Positions 1 to 12,389 of a stretch of DNA of 64,000 nt are shown here, piece after piece; positions within the stretch are counted from its first letter, which is position 1; every line of letters starts with the position of its first letter. The position numbers were made by a program, and so were the translations under genes. The DNA is from Laccaria trichodermophora. Lineage: Eukaryota; Basidiomycota; Agaricomycetes; Agaricales; Hydnangiaceae. Below the pieces are notes generated by a model that saw only the letters and a list, made by a program, of their open reading frames with translations, ran no database searches and was not told where the DNA came from. The DNA lies in the NCBI GenBank assembly GCA_018417955.1, contig JACTVC010000017.1, positions 744,001 to 808,000 of the forward strand, written 5' to 3'.

Positions 1-601
1 ATACATACCTAAAATGGCAACAAACAGATGTAAATTTGGCGACTTCATCTCAGTCTGTTGCGATGAAAGGGCAGAAAAACGTACGCGAACTATCCGAATA
101 CTGCAACGAGAACTAACAGGTACCGACAAAACATCGTGGACTGGTCAGCCTGAAGGAGCGGCGACTCGGAGAGTGAACTGGCTTTGGGCGAACTCGACAA
201 ACTTCACTTTGACAAAGTGACTCGGCAGCGTGATTATGATCATCTCCGTGCGCCTCCTGTCGACACCGTCAATCTGGTAGTAGAGTTAGGTCAAAAAGCG
301 CAAAGAGGTGGTGCGATGGGTGACACAATAACCGCCCTTTGTGGACTCTGCACCTCAATTTTCTCTCGCCAGAACTTGAAAACTCAAAGCGATTCCATCA
401 TCGTACAGTGGCCAAGTTGTCAAAGCCTTGAATGGAATATATCGCTATATTTATAACTGCGGGGGCCGACTGGAAGATGTCCACATCGTACGGATCCTTA
501 CCAATCGCGAACAAAATTGTGGTGCAACGACGGATGCCCGTGGCGAGGAGAGACGGGACAAAGGAGACCAAGCATGTGAGGTCATGAGAGAGCATGTATA
601 C

Positions 602-608
602 TATAAAA
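602..608 (+). promoter_or_regulatory. TATA box of the small secreted protein gene
   Basis: The heptamer TATAAAA lies 86 bp upstream of the ATG at 694. The same heptamer is kept upstream of the inverted-duplicate copy (near 44,350, minus strand), which supports its use as a core promoter element. Confidence 0.5.
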
Positions 609-693
609 TGAGCCGTATCGTTTTTGTGAGTTCCCCCAACAACAAATCCGCCACGACTTACTCAATTATCCCCTACATTTAAATCTCTTCATC

Positions 694-1000
694 ATGCGAT
701 TCTCCATCACCGCCGCCGCCCTTACACTTTTGTTATACGCAGGAGCCACGATGGCGCAGGATGTGGGCGAGTCGTGCCCCGCTGATCAGGCCGGTATGTA
801 TAACGTTGCCTGCGATTAGTTCTCTGGTTTTTAATTTGTCGGCGTCCACAGGCGATGTCGGCTGCGCGAACACAGCCAGCGTTAATGGCGGCAACGCATA
901 CATTTTTATTTGCAATGGCGAAGAATTCGTCTTGTTCGCCGACTGCGCTAGTCCATTTGGATGCAAGACCGAGGGCCCGAAGAACGCGGTCTGTATTTGA
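694..1000 (+). CDS. Small secreted cysteine-rich protein
   Basis: Two exons (694-793 and 852-1000) flank a 58 bp GT..AG intron and encode 82 residues. The first 20 or so residues form a hydrophobic leader ending in ATMAQD, typical of a signal peptide, so the mature product is probably a secreted protein of about 61 residues. Six cysteines (residues 28, 38, 54, 65, 71, 81) could form three disulfides. The length and cysteine count fit the broad class of fungal small secreted proteins, but I recognise no specific family and no function can be assigned. A TATA box sits 86 bp upstream. The start was chosen because it gives the leader and is preceded by a plausible ATC context. The inverted-duplicate paralog at 43,964-44,270 has a stop at codon 2. 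Confidence 0.7.
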
Positions 1001-1713
1001 ACAACAGGTTGGTCTTTATTTGCTTTGCAGACATTGGATATGGTAACAACGAATGTAGAATGGTGAAATTCTAGGACCTGGAATATTTGTACATGTACTA
1101 CTTACATCAGGAAATTCCACAATCCACGGACCACGATGTGATAGTTTTTCATTCGTAGATTGAGCCACTGGTTAAGTATGCTAGTAACATGCGACAAATA
1201 ATGCCTTACATCTTTTATGTTGCTGTAGCCATGTAGCCGTCTCGTTCATGCGCCATATGAATTTATTTCAAGTTCCTGTCAGAATAGTGTTCTGAGTTCA
1301 ATCTTTTTTTCTTTCTTTTTCTTTTTTGTTTTTTTGCCGTGTAAGGTTGGACTCTCACCAATTCGTCCTCGCCCTTCCTGCTTATAAAATTTATATAACA
1401 CTCTCTGACGAGGCAACTGAAGTGGGAGGCCCACATGGTTGTGCTATGCGATATTGGCTGCATTCCACATCTTGTGCCCTGATCCCCGAGGAATATGTTG
1501 AATCACATTTCAGTGCATAGTATGTAGAGGAGTCGTTAAGACTCAGGCTTTTCTCCAGAAATAAGCAAGACATTGCTACTCTTTCACCTCACAGGCGCCA
1601 CTTTCCTTTCTTTCCAAGATCAGCCTGTGGAACTTTTGAACATAACCCAGGCTAATTTCAAAAGACTAGAATAGACATCAAAATAAAAAGAGAACATGCA
1701 TTGCAAGGAAGTG

Positions 1714-2906
1714 TCAGGATAAAGTCACGCAATCTAGGGGCTACATTGGCAAGCCAATTGATCCGTAGACAACGTAGGAACTCACTGTAGTGAACAACTG
1801 AAAAACAAATGTATGAAAGCCCCACCCTTGAACGAAAGGATGACAATAAGAACGTACAAGCTTTCTTTCTCGAACTATTTATTGCGACATAGCAAGGACG
1901 TTCTATCCCGGAAAGATCAGTAAAAACAAACATCTCAAAGACAGGCGGAAATACCTCCGAAAGAGCCGAATTTCTTATCTATTGCAACCCCGTCTGTTTG
2001 AAGGATCTCTCCAGCCACCACTGAATGCCATGCGGCATCATAACTCGCGCCGTCTAAACAACATGAGAGGCAACACAGTATTCCTTACAATTCTCACTCA
2101 CCCCAGGCATGCTTGGCTGTAAGGCACTTCGAAAAGGAAGGACGAGTCTCCGGTGCCGTCGTTTTATCAGAACCCTTCCGTGAATATGTGAACACTATCG
2201 GCTGACCCTCCTTTGAGCCCGGACAATTGTCAGTGAGAAGGGAAATGGCATCGCCATCTTTCAGGGTAACCTCTCCATCCTCGTCTTCAAGCAACTGAAC
2301 ATTATGGCCTAAGACCCCTTCTACATGAATGAGACATCCTTTCAAGGAAGCGACTGTGTGAGGTGGCGGAATGGTAAATATGTCAACGCGACCCAAAGAA
2401 GAGTCGCTCTCGTCAAACGATGTTTTCGAGACAGCTTCGCCATCATCGTCGTAAAATCGGTAATACACTGGTGAGCGTGAGTTTAAACATTTTTGAGAGG
2501 AAAACCACAAAGGCGCACCATAACGTTGTTCAACCTTCCGTGCGGGCAATTCATTCGAGCCCGCATTACTCGCAGACTTCGGTCTCTTCTCAGCGGCGCC
2601 CTTATCAACAACGAAAACCACAGGGTCAACCTCAGATGATCCTGGGCCAGAATTCCCTCTGAGCGCTAAACGAGCAGAGTCGTCCACAGGCTTCTTTTCT
2701 GACTGCGACAGATACAAAGCACTCATTTCCGGGCCTTCCACGCCCTCAACCTTGCAAACGTACTTCTTCAGTGATGCGGCCGTACGAGGGGGCCTCACTG
2801 ATTTAGACGAGATACGACTGATGGAGCGATCGTTGGAGAAGATAGGGTTGTTTGATTCGAGTGGGCCTCCTTTGGTATATAACCGATAGTATACTGCGCG
2901 CATCAT
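1714..2906 (-). CDS. Two-repeat basidiomycete protein, copy A
   Basis: Six small exons can be read, ending at a TGA at 1714-1716 and encoding about 309 residues (starts with MM). The first two exons (2519-2906 and about 2047-2467) are certain in frame; the 51 bp intron between them (2468-2518) happens to lack stops. Later exons follow GTGAGT, GTATTT, GTACGT and GTGAGT donors. The protein contains two copies of a domain of about 110 residues. Each starts with a VYYR[LF]Y motif, then has SLGR or SISR, then PPxTxASLK, EGVxG and a GSxExxP[IV]VF ending. The C-terminal part has a YDAAWHSVVAGE segment and RPCYVAINSS. I do not recognise a named domain. Copies B (5311-6514) and C (41321-42510) are paralogs with the same exon plan. 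Confidence 0.65.
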
Positions 2907-3427
2907 GTGAAATAGACGATAGATATGACAGAATACGCACTGTTGCGGTGTTCGCTAGCGCTTATCGTTTGAGAGGGCTAATATATCATTGCAAATCAAA
3001 AATGCCGGGACCAGTGACACAACAAGACTTACTGGCTCAGCTCCCCCCCGACCATCCAGAGAGGCTTGGCCAGCGATATTCTCAAATTTATGCGCTCCAT
3101 CGCCAGTGGGCATCGTGAGGTTGTATTTCGCGGTGGTGGTTGGAGTGAAGCTTTCTCATGATCATGGTGCATTGCAATCAGTCACGCGCGCATACTGGCA
3201 TGCGCAATAGCCGGTGACACTCTTTTCAAAATTCACTCTCACCACCTTCTTCCTTTTTACGGCTCTGGTGTGGTGCCATCTGTCCGTCTCAACGTACTCC
3301 GCTTCTCCTTGACGAAGCTCGCTCTGTCATCCGGATACTCATGAACCCCAGGATACTTATGTGGTAAATTTTCATCCCTCCAATACATCTATTTCACATT
3401 TGACGGCATCCAAAGAGTGAACCAGCG
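2907..3427. other. Intergenic DNA of the left arm
   Basis: No coding exon could be supported. The sequence aligns with the reverse complement of about 40,900-41,310, including the region upstream of copies A and C of the two-repeat family, so it probably holds their promoter. Confidence 0.4.
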
Positions 3428-3700
3428 ACACGCAGAAGGCAAGCAAAATCGGAGCGGTTATTAGAGGATTTGGAGTTCGTATTCAGATTTGGGAACGATG
3501 ATTCATTGACGGAAGGGCTGTACACGAACTTGTTGGTTGTTGCGTCTGGGGCGCGAGCGAGGTTGATTGGATGGCGGTGAAGGAGCAAGCGGAGAATGAC
3601 GCGGACGATCGGAGGGTTTCGTTGGCTGTTTCTGCAGATTTGGATGCGCCGTGGTTGACGAGGTGTCAGAGAGCCTGGGTTTGAGAAATTGAGTACAAGG
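3428..3700 (+). pseudogene. Fragment of an RBR ligase N-terminal exon
   Basis: Read on the plus strand, this stretch matches the minus-strand 5' exon of the RBR gene at 39,831-40,232: LLEDLE, then DSLTEGLYTNLLVVASGARARLIG, then the DDRRVSLAVSADLDAPWLTRCQR region in broken frames (quoted in parts). Indels shift the frame around the AVKEQA segment, and no RING domains follow. It is therefore a truncated, non-functional duplicate carried in the left inverted arm. Confidence 0.7.
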
Positions 3701-4829
3701 TTCTTTCCCTTCCTTTGGCTATCCTTTTCACAGTTCTCCCTTTTCCTTTTTAACTCATCCCCTCCCTTCGCAGATGCGAATCTACCGAACATCCTCTATT
3801 GGCCCTCCCTTGGAGCTCCGTATCCCTTGAAAAATCGACCTTCCTTCACGTCTTTCGAGTGTATACCAATCGCTCATGGCCAGCTTGAAGGGTAAGATGT
3901 CGCTGATATACCATACGGCGATGAAACATGGACGACCAAGTTTGTGGGTTTGGCAATGGAGAGAAGAAAGGGGAGAGAGAATGCGCAGAAGGTGTATGCG
4001 TTTTGAGGTGGTTTTGCTGTGTTTTGAGGTGGTTTTGCATGCATATAGGCACTTGAGATGGGATGGCGAGGCTATCTGCCAGCAGAAGGGTTGCTCATAC
4101 CTTTGCCTCGGTCTCGACGACGATATCTTTCCTCAAAATGGCCTTCGCCTCTCCGCACCACGACCCGCCCCTCGTCCCCTACCACAGCTACCAGTCTGGT
4201 GCCATCTCCCGACTCGTTCAAGTTAACGCTCACGGACGTTTCTTACAAATTTCCGCACCCACCCTTACTAACTCCCTCTTCATTTCGTTCTTGCGCCTCC
4301 CCCACCTAGTCTGTCTCATCTTCATATTCAAGCCCGTGTTCGAGTTCGGCACGTTGCCACCTACACTGTCGACGTCAGACGACGGGTTCGCGCTCCCGTC
4401 TCCTCGGTTCAATCCCTGCCGACCAGCTACTAAGCCGCTCGTTATCGCCAAGGACAACGGTTCTCCATCAGCTTTCCTGTTTAATGCCAGCAAGTGCCCC
4501 ATCTTCACGTCCCTCTTGCAACCATTCAAGAATTCAATGGAACGGCCTATCCCAGTTTCTTCATCTGGAGTCCGAGAGTCACTCCACATTACTGATGAGA
4601 GCGATTTCTCACCCTCCCCTCTCCCCTCCCCACCACATAAAACCCCTCACGCCCCGAATCAATGTTCATCCCTCATCGCTCAATTCGCGACTCCAAAGTA
4701 CTCCCTCTTTCTTCCATTTCCCCGCCCGCTAGTAAATGGCAAAGTAGAAGGAGCTTCATACCGAATTACCCACCACCACCCATCCCAAAGCTCGTCCGCT
4801 TCATCCTCCATTATGTCTTCTTGAACAAC
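3701..4829. other. Pyrimidine-rich unassigned region
   Basis: This region separates the left arm from the tandem block that starts at about 4,830. It includes an open frame of 253 codons on the plus strand (4063-4824) rich in Pro and Ser, with no recognisable motif. The C/T-rich composition explains the lack of stops, so I do not call a gene. A 19 bp direct repeat (TTTGAGGTGGTTTTG core) occurs twice near 3,995-4,035. Confidence 0.3.
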
Positions 4830-7030
4830 AGGCTGGTTATGCACTTTGCAGACATTGGATATGGTGATAACAAACTTAGCATGTATGGCGAAAGTCTAGG
4901 ACTGGGAAATTTTGTGCATGTACTGCATCAGGAGAACTCACAATCTCACAATGTGATAGGTAGATCGAGCCACTGGCTATTAAGTATGCTAGTGACATGC
5001 GACAAATAATGGCGGCAAGTGAAGCGGGAAGAGGGTTTCGGAACGCGCGGTCATGCTATGCGATATTTGCTGCAATCCACGTCTTGTGCCATGACCCCTG
5101 AGGAAAATGTGGAATCACTATGTAGAGGAATCAGCAGACTCAGGTTTTTCTCGACCAATAAGCAACACATTGTTACTTTTTTTTACCTCACAGGCACCAT
5201 TTTTCTTTCTTTCCAAGATCAGCCTGTGGAACTTTTCAACCTAACCCAAGCTAATTTCAAAAGACTGAAATATACATCGAAAAAAAAAGAATACGCATTA
5301 CAAGAAAGTGTCAGGATAAAGGCACAACACCTGGGGGCGACATTGACTAGTGAATTCATCTGTAGACAAGGTAGGAACTCACCTGAGAGAACAACTGCAA
5401 AAAATGTCATGTAAGAAAGTCCCGCCGTCAAACCAAAGGATGATAGTAGGAACGTACAAGCTTTCTTTCCAGAACTATTTATTCCGACATAGCAAGGGGC
5501 TTCTATCCTGGAAAGATCGGTAAAAACAAAAATCCCAAAGACAGACAGAAATACGATACACAATGCCACCGTGGTATGGCTTATTCCCGGCGTGAACTCC
5601 GTCAGTTAGAAAGACCTCTCCAATCACCATTGAATGCCACGCGGCATCATTATCCCCGCCAGCTAAACAACATGAGAGGCAACACGGTATTCCCTACAAT
5701 TCTCACTCACTCCAGTTCATGGTTGCTGTAAAGCGTTTCGAAAAGGAAGGACTATGGGCCGGTGCCGTCGTTCTATCAGAACCGTTCCGTGCATATGTGA
5801 ACACGATCGGCTGTCCCTCTTTTGAGCCCGGACAAGTGTCAGTGAGAAGGACGATGGCATCGCCATCGTTCAAAGTAGCCTCTCCATCCTCGTTTTCAAG
5901 CAACTGAACGTCGTGACCCAACACCCCCTCTACATGAATGAGACATTCTTTCAAGGAAGCGACTGTGTGAGGTGGCGGAATGGTAAATATGTCAATGCGA
6001 CCCAAAGAAGAGTCGCTCTCATCAAACGACGTTTTCGAGACAACTTCGCCATCATCGTCGTAAAATCGGTAATACACTGGTGAGCGTCAGAGTTCAAACA
6101 TTTTTTAAAACAAAATCACAAAGGCGCACCATAACGTTGTTCAATCTTCTGTGCAGGCAACTCATTCGTGCCCGCATTACTCGCAGGCTTCGGTCTCTTC
6201 TCAGCGGCGTCCTTATCAACAACGAAAACTACAGGATCAACCTCAGATGATCCTGGGCCAGAGTTCCCTCTGAGCGCTAGGCGAGCAGAGTCGTCCACAG
6301 GCTTCGTTTCTGACAGTGACAGATACAAAACGGCCTTTTCCGGGCCTTCCACACCTTCAACCTTGCAGACGTACCTCTTCAGCGAGGCGGCCGTATGAGG
6401 GGGCCTCACTGATTTAGAGGAGATACGACTGATGGAGTGATCGTTGGAGAAGATCAGGTTGTTTGAATCAAGTGGGCTTCCTTTGGTATATAACTGATAG
6501 TATACTGCGTGCGTTAACTATGTGAAATTGACGATTTCTGTGTCAAAGAATAATACGCACTGTCACGGTGGTAGCTAGTGCTTTCCGTCTGAGATATATG
6601 ATTTATCTTTCAAATCAAAAGTGCCAGGACTTGACATAACACTTACCGGCTCAGTTCCTCCCAGACCATCCAGAGAAGCTTGGCCAGCCATATTCTCAGC
6701 TTTATACGCTCCGTCACCAGTGGGCATTGTGAGGTTGTAGGTCGCAATGCAGGTCGAAGCGAGGCTTTCTCATGGTGCCTTGCAGTCACGCGTGGCATAT
6801 GCTGAAGCGCTCAATCAATGTTCGACGCCGGCAATTGCCGATGACACCTTTTCGCTGACACCACCTTCAAGTTATGATTTGGTGCCGTCTCCTTACAGTT
6901 TTGGGTTGGTGCCATCTGGCCCTCTCAATCCACGACATGTGGTGAGTTTCCATTCATCTTTCCCTCTTTCTTTTTGTTATCCCCCCTTCCACAGATGGAC
7001 AGTGGAAAAGCAACAGAAAACAAAAGGCTG
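4830..7030. repeat. Tandem partial copy of the left arm
   Basis: Starting at about 4,830 the sequence resumes similarity to position 995 onward: the 3' flank of the secreted-protein gene, then the two-repeat gene, then the region upstream of it. It is in the same orientation as 995-3,300. The secreted-protein coding exons are not included. The block is more diverged than copies A and C are from each other, which suggests an older duplication. Confidence 0.65.
5311..6514 (-). pseudogene. Two-repeat family copy B, start codon lost
   Basis: The exon plan of copies A and C is kept: exon 1 to about 6,132, a 53 bp intron, and later exons reaching an FVLSGVVPLS ending with TGA at 5311-5313. Both ~110-residue repeats are readable without internal stops. 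The codon matching the initiator of the paralogs is ACG (6512-6514), an in-frame TAA lies just upstream, and no early in-frame ATG follows. It is therefore either a start-less pseudogene or a gene with an undetected upstream exon. The third exon diverges from A and C more than the repeats do. Confidence 0.5.
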
Positions 7031-7578
7031 ACTACGTCACTACGATGACTACCGCCAGAACACCTCGTCTTCCGTTTTGCCTGACTCATGCCATGCTACC
7101 AGATTACACTCCTATTGCCAACGCTATGCCAGCGATCGATAACCTTCGAAACCGATGACTCCCTAAGCCTTGATCGATGTGGTTACGGTCGGATTTGAGG
7201 TACTTACATGAAAGCTGTTTCGTTGCAAGAGATATGGAGAACAAATAAATGTTCTTCTGTCTAGGATGAAGTCTATGTATTCTACATTCTAAATTAACAA
7301 CGCCACGATTTAATTTCTCGCAATGGTCTGTTGAGTCTGATTACATTAGTTGTGCATTATTCACAAACTGGGATAGGCGTGTGGTCCATTCCCGGATCTA
7401 TAAAAGTGTATCATACTGTCTATCGCTGTTGGAATCGGTTTTCCGGTTTGCTAGCATCCAGGTCAACGTGTAGGTCTGCAAGACCATCGGTATACGATGG
7501 TTGCTGCCTTTTCATATATTGTCGGATATTAAGCAGAATCCTACTCATCAACAGTGTATGGAGTACACGTTCCACACT

Positions 7579-8260
7579 TCACTTGATCAGTTGTTTCAAA
7601 TTCGCACGTAGAGGCAGAACATGAACGTACGAGAAAATAACTGCGACATCCTCTGGCTGCAGAAATTGAGTGGTTAGTTTGATTCTCCCACAAAGACACA
7701 ATGCATAGGCGTGCGCACACGACTACGACATTGACTATTGAAAGGGCTATTGCTCCTTTAGCACATAATGAATGTGCCATGCCAACCATCACTTCTCAAA
7801 AAGGTAGATATACATTATTATCCCTATGTTTGAAGGCAATTTAGATACATCTCTTTCAGTGAAATTCAATATCTAACCTTTGCGATATATGATGTGATGT
7901 AGATCAATATTCCCTCCTCGCCGATCTGGAAGGGCGGCTTGTGAGCATACGGAAAACTAAATAATTTATGTCTCTTACAGGCAGCAATTCCAGGAATTAT
8001 CATCAAGACCAGTATTACTGGGGAGACAATTAGTTGCAGATGCCGTACGCCAATGTAGAAATGAATGCTTACCGGCTTCGTAAATCATTGTTATAACCCT
8101 ATCCAAGTATACCATGCGATTTCCGCTGATGGGAAAGCAACCGACATATTCTGGATATGGCTTTGCACTAACTTGACATGAAGTGTCAGCTGTGGTGAGA
8201 TGATAATAAAATATGACAGATGGTGGACACACATTGCAGGCCGCGAAGGAAGAAATTCGT
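7579..8260 (-). pseudogene. Degenerate DUF6533-type seven-helix membrane protein
   Basis: The exon around 8,075-8,230 reads YPEYVGCFPISGNRMVYLD then RVITMIYEA, which matches the GCFPVSG...ILMIYE region of basidiomycete DUF6533-type seven-helix proteins as I remember them. A 55 bp intron joins it to an exon encoding VILVLMIIPGIAA, a membrane helix. A further exon has ALSIVNVVVV, but reaching it from RSDGWHGTFIMC requires a frameshift. The last exon encodes PEDVAVIFSYVHVLPLRAN and ends at TGA 7579-7581. I could not find the first helices upstream. Most likely a decayed copy; an intact gene with unusual splicing is less likely. Confidence 0.45.
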
Positions 8261-9514
8261 CACATATATCTCCGCCACAGTCGTGAGCGTGAACAGGGAT
8301 AACAGATAGACACCCAGACGTAGATCTCGTTCCCATACTGCCCATGCGCGTAGGGTCAAGATTACTATGGACAGCCACCATTAGGCACGTCGGATAGTCT
8401 AAAATGCAGAGAAGTCGCACCTTCAGACAAAATAAAGCCAAAAGTCATCAACCCTATGATACGATGAGCCAAACGACCACGATTGAAAAAGGAATGCGTA
8501 CATCCTCATATCATTTCAAGAATATGACAAGTGTATGGGTCGAAATCTACCGCCAATTGGTCTGGAAGGGAAGGTAGTGAAATATTGTAAAGAGAGAGGT
8601 ATTCATGTACCCACGAGTCAGACACAGAACGGCGCTGTGTGTCCATCATTTCTACATAACGCTGGGAGAACATCTGTATCAAGGGCCAAGACGCCAATCC
8701 CAGACTGAACGTCGTCATTTTCAGTCATGTTACTACCACCCCTCCACCTTGAAAGTTAATTCTACATAATTTGAATTGTGATATGGACTCACTTTCATTG
8801 ACAAAAACCGATGCAATGAGAGAAGATGCGCGCCGAAGCCACTAAGCCCATGCACTGGGATCGTCGGGGATCAACTTGTCCAAGGGCGAGCCTCGTATGA
8901 TAAGGGCCAGAAAGCGGAGAGTGAAAACCGTCCGCGCAAAACCCGAGTCGTGCATGCGCTGTGAGCCGACAGGTGTCCGACCGTTCCATACAATCGACAT
9001 TTATGTCGCACTTCGTGTCCATCCAAGAATAATTGATTCGAGTGCAGGGTCAGGACTAGATCCTTAGAAAATGACCAGAAGATGCACAAATTAAAGGTGA
9101 GAAGATGGAGGTAGAATCTCAATTACGGGTGTCGCAGTCTCGGTAATTCTGCAGTTGTGCGTATGTAAAGTGCCGGGCGTTTGCTGGGCATGAACGTTTA
9201 TTTGAATATCCATCTAGAGTGCTAGATCATAAAAACGATAACGACGACGGGATCAAAAAGATACATCATAATAGAAAGCATGGATTCGAAAACCGACAAT
9301 ACTGCAAGTAAGCCACCAAGCCTCGCATGGACTAAATGACACGACAACGATACAGCAGGGGAGGCAGGAAGGAACGCATGTACGAGAAACATAAACCTCA
9401 TCAGCATAAGTATATCAAATCGCATAGTAAGACAATCATAAAAAGAGTCTAGGGAGGGGGAGCAATCGCATATTCATAGGTTAAAACTTGATGTGATGAG
9501 AGCCACTGGGAGAA
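8261..9514. other. Intergenic DNA, no supported gene
   Basis: Several short open frames occur on both strands but none shows a recognisable motif or convincing splice chain. A 70-codon frame at 8506-8718 (minus) could be an additional exon of the degenerate membrane protein but does not resemble its family's N-terminus. Confidence 0.3.
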
Positions 9515-11057
9515 TTAGTACCGTCCCCTAGCAAGCACACGATACAACGCATTAGCCTCCTCAAGCCTTGCATTCCTTAAGCTGAAATGCGCCATCTCCG
9601 CAGAGTCCGTGTCAGCCGCCGGATCCACTATCGATAGCTTCGTCAACGAGTTGTAGAACCTGCATAACTAACACACATTGTCAAGTCAGCAACACGAAAT
9701 GAAAAGAAAGAAACGGAAAACACACATTCTGAACCCCCTTCGCAAACCGATCATCACTAATCAACCCCTCCCTCTCTTCCCGCTCTGCACAATCCAACCA
9801 ATTGATAGCCTCATGCACGAACCTCCCCAACACCTCAACCCTCACCAGTTCCGCAACACTCCCATACCCAGGAACACTAACCCTCGTCGAATCCCTCAAC
9901 AGCCTCCCAAGCAAATCAAACGTCGCAAGGGTCGGCGGCAAAAAGGGGAGAACGTCCAAAAAGGGAAGGGGGTTGTTGTGTTCGGGGTTGACGCTCGTTA
10001 AAAGCCCGACGAAGAGCGGGTGGGCGATGGTGGGGTTGTATGCGGCTATGGGTGTTAGGTCAAGGGAGGCTACGAGGCGGGAGGAGGCGACTTCTGGGAT
10101 GATGGGTGCCAGGATCTGTGTAGGGGTGAGTACGTGATGCGTTAAGTGAATGACGAGCGTACGTACGCGTTGTTCAGAAAGGGTGAGTACGCGTTCACGA
10201 GAAGCGAGGAGGAGCTTGATGGCGTGTACGAGCCGTTCGTTACCCCTGTCTTCTTCTTGCGTAATGGGGGATCGGAGAGCAGCGTATTCGGGTGAGACGA
10301 CGCGTGGTTTAGTTTGTTCGTTAAGATCGGAGGAGGCCGATTGCCTACGTTTGTTTTGGAAATAAGAATATGTCGAGTCGTCTCTGTGCGATTGGGTGAG
10401 ATTGGTTGAGGAGAGAAAGGAGCGGAACGTACAGGTCAGAAATAGTGCTACAGAGTTCGTCATCAAGCACGAGATTAATTGCTCTAAGTTTGGGTGGCAA
10501 TGGGGAGCGTGCCAGCGTGCTTGGGGAATAAGGACCAATCTGGTGTGTATGAGATGGGCATCTCGTAAGAAAGCGTCGAACACTGACATCGTTACCATCT
10601 CCTTTTAAAATCTTCCACAACACCCAGACCAACTGCTCGTTTGGACTAACACTGCCGTCAGTGGAGATTTTGACGGCCTTTTCCCTCTCCTTGAGATAGG
10701 CAACGAATAAGGCAGACTTGAAAGGGTTGACGGCGATAGGATGTGGTGCATATAATGAATACAGAATGAAAGAAACGAGAATTCGGTTCGCAAGCTGATG
10801 AATTTAGTTAGAATGAGCGCCTGTCTGAACGGGCGACTAACCTCAGCAGTGGTATTTGAATCTAAAAGAGGCAACAACGCGTCAAGAGCCAGCTGAAATC
10901 GCGATGTGGGTTGTACGAGCTGATTAAAGGCCATGGCTGCGGTTGAACAGGGGAGAGAGTATGCCCTGGTAAGCAGATGGGCGACTGAAGCTCGGATGGA
11001 ATCGCCGGTGTCCAGTGGCTGAGGCGTCGTCGTCACTGGCGAAAGGAATGTTTGCAT
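9515..11057 (-). CDS. CCR4-NOT subunit 11-like protein, copy 1 (best-preserved)
   Basis: Seven exons can be chained with consistent phases: 10842-11057, 10588-10794, 10433-10539, 10167-10383, 9724-10115 and 9515-9659, plus an unresolved 5' exon above 11,057. Introns are 47-64 bp. From the Met at 11057 the product is 427 residues. It resembles animal CNOT11: NRILVSFILYSLYAPHPIAVNPF matches the RLTALYLLWEMY...LAANPFAASF region (shown in parts), PEVASSRLVASLDLTPIAAYNP matches the [21 protein letters not shown] region, and the C-terminal LEEANALYRVL matches REAAGLFRLL. CNOT11 joins CNOT10 and CNOT1 in the cytoplasmic mRNA deadenylation complex. Copy 1 alone lacks the 2 bp deletion of copies 2-4 and keeps the CNOT11-like tail ending in ARGRY. 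Its true start is uncertain because homology to copy 4 ends just upstream. Lineage assignment is from memory of the family. Confidence 0.7.
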
Positions 11058-12389
11058 CCTAGCCAGAGAAGCGTTGTAGGAGCCAGAACGGTTGGTTGAA
11101 GTGGCCTCGAGGGTTGCTGGTGATTGGTGAGTTTGACGAGGTGACTCCTCGTCGCCGTCGGGAACAGCGTGCTGCACAATCGATGACTCTTTACATAATT
11201 TACAACCACGTGGTCACTAGGGTATAATTTCTTCAAATACCCCACAAGCTCTCTGGTAGCAACCTTGCATTCCAAGTCCTGAAGCCTAAGTGCAGGTGAC
11301 ACGCATATGCGCGTAGTGTGCCTTTGACTCCAAGGTTGAAGCTTCCGAATGATAAACTTGACGTCATTGACTCTCGGCTTGTTTGTCGCAGATTTCCGAG
11401 TGGATTCAAAGTCCGTCTAGCTGCCGGACCAACGAGAAAGCAGCCATTTAACGTTAAAAGGCAGATTCAAATTCAGCCGTAAAAAGTGGTAAGTTTTCGA
11501 CGTTTTTTCGTCATATTTTCGGTACAAGGTGAATCGGACAAGCAGAACCTCCCCGTAAATTTCATATCGACGACAAACGAGTCTATCTACAAAGTGTAAC
11601 AAAACCAAACAAACGAGTATTCTCTTGCCAAGTTCGTCAAACAGTAAACAAGCGGGTATCGAGTTCAAGGTGCGCGTCAGAACCGCTGAATATCTCACGC
11701 TTTTCAGAGAAGTCTGCAACCACAAGTCAAAAGGTTCATGAATACTCGCATAACGGAACCTACCGTGACTGGCGGAGAAACAGCTTCAAAAAGTAGTAAG
11801 TAATCGCTCAGCAGTCAAATTCACATAGTAAAACTCACTTTTATTTGGAAGCAACAGACTTGTAAACATATCACGGACGTCGATACGTCCTACTGAGTCT
11901 TGTGCAAGGTGGAATGCAGGCGATGACGTCCAAATTCGAAAGGTAAGTACGTTCAACCATAGACCCCTCATATTTCGAATGACGGACTAGCGTTGACGCC
12001 CAGGAAACCTTCGGAAAGTGGTAAGCGCTTCAAAAACCTTCAAAGAAGTAAGCAATCACAAACTCACTTACATCCGAAAGCGGCCGAGTTGCAGAACATC
12101 AACGACCTCACAAAACGAGTTGGCCGGACGTCGATAACTCGTGGTGACTTATGGGACGAAGGTGCACGTTGACCGCACGTAGTCTTTCCAGCGCCCAAAG
12201 CCAGTTCCCGGGAGTGATTGCCGGAGATCGATAGGTCGCGTCGAGGTTCTAAACAAGACGGGTAAGTACTTCTTCGTGCATACGGTTTTAAAATACTGAA
12301 CAAACCTTTTATTCTGGCCTTTTGCATGTTCTCAACAGCGGCCAATGTCGTCCTTACACGATCCACGCGTAGAGAAGGCGTCTAGTGGA

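Larger units (their letters stand above)
1..3700. repeat. Left arm of a large inverted duplication
   Basis: This stretch matches the reverse complement of about 39,860-44,950. Position 1 pairs with about 44,945, the secreted-protein gene at 694-1000 pairs with 43,964-44,270, the two-repeat gene at 1714-2906 pairs with 41,321-42,510, and the RBR exon fragment near 3,430-3,700 pairs with 39,870-40,130. Similarity is high but punctuated by indels; about 650 bp between 3,310 and 3,430 is missing relative to the right arm. The duplication may continue left of the window. Positions 1-600 and 1,001-1,650 hold no further gene that I can support. Confidence 0.8.

Noticed and set aside
4063..4824. A 253-codon open frame on the plus strand
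   Set aside because: The region is C/T-rich, so stops are rare by composition. The predicted protein is Pro/Ser-rich with no motif and no paralog in the duplicated blocks.
11160..11230. A frameshift in CNOT11-like copy 1 relative to copy 4 (5 bp length difference)
   Set aside because: The differences fall within a GTGACC...GCAG stretch of 41-46 bp that is probably an intron, and both copies then share the HAVPDGDEE frame.
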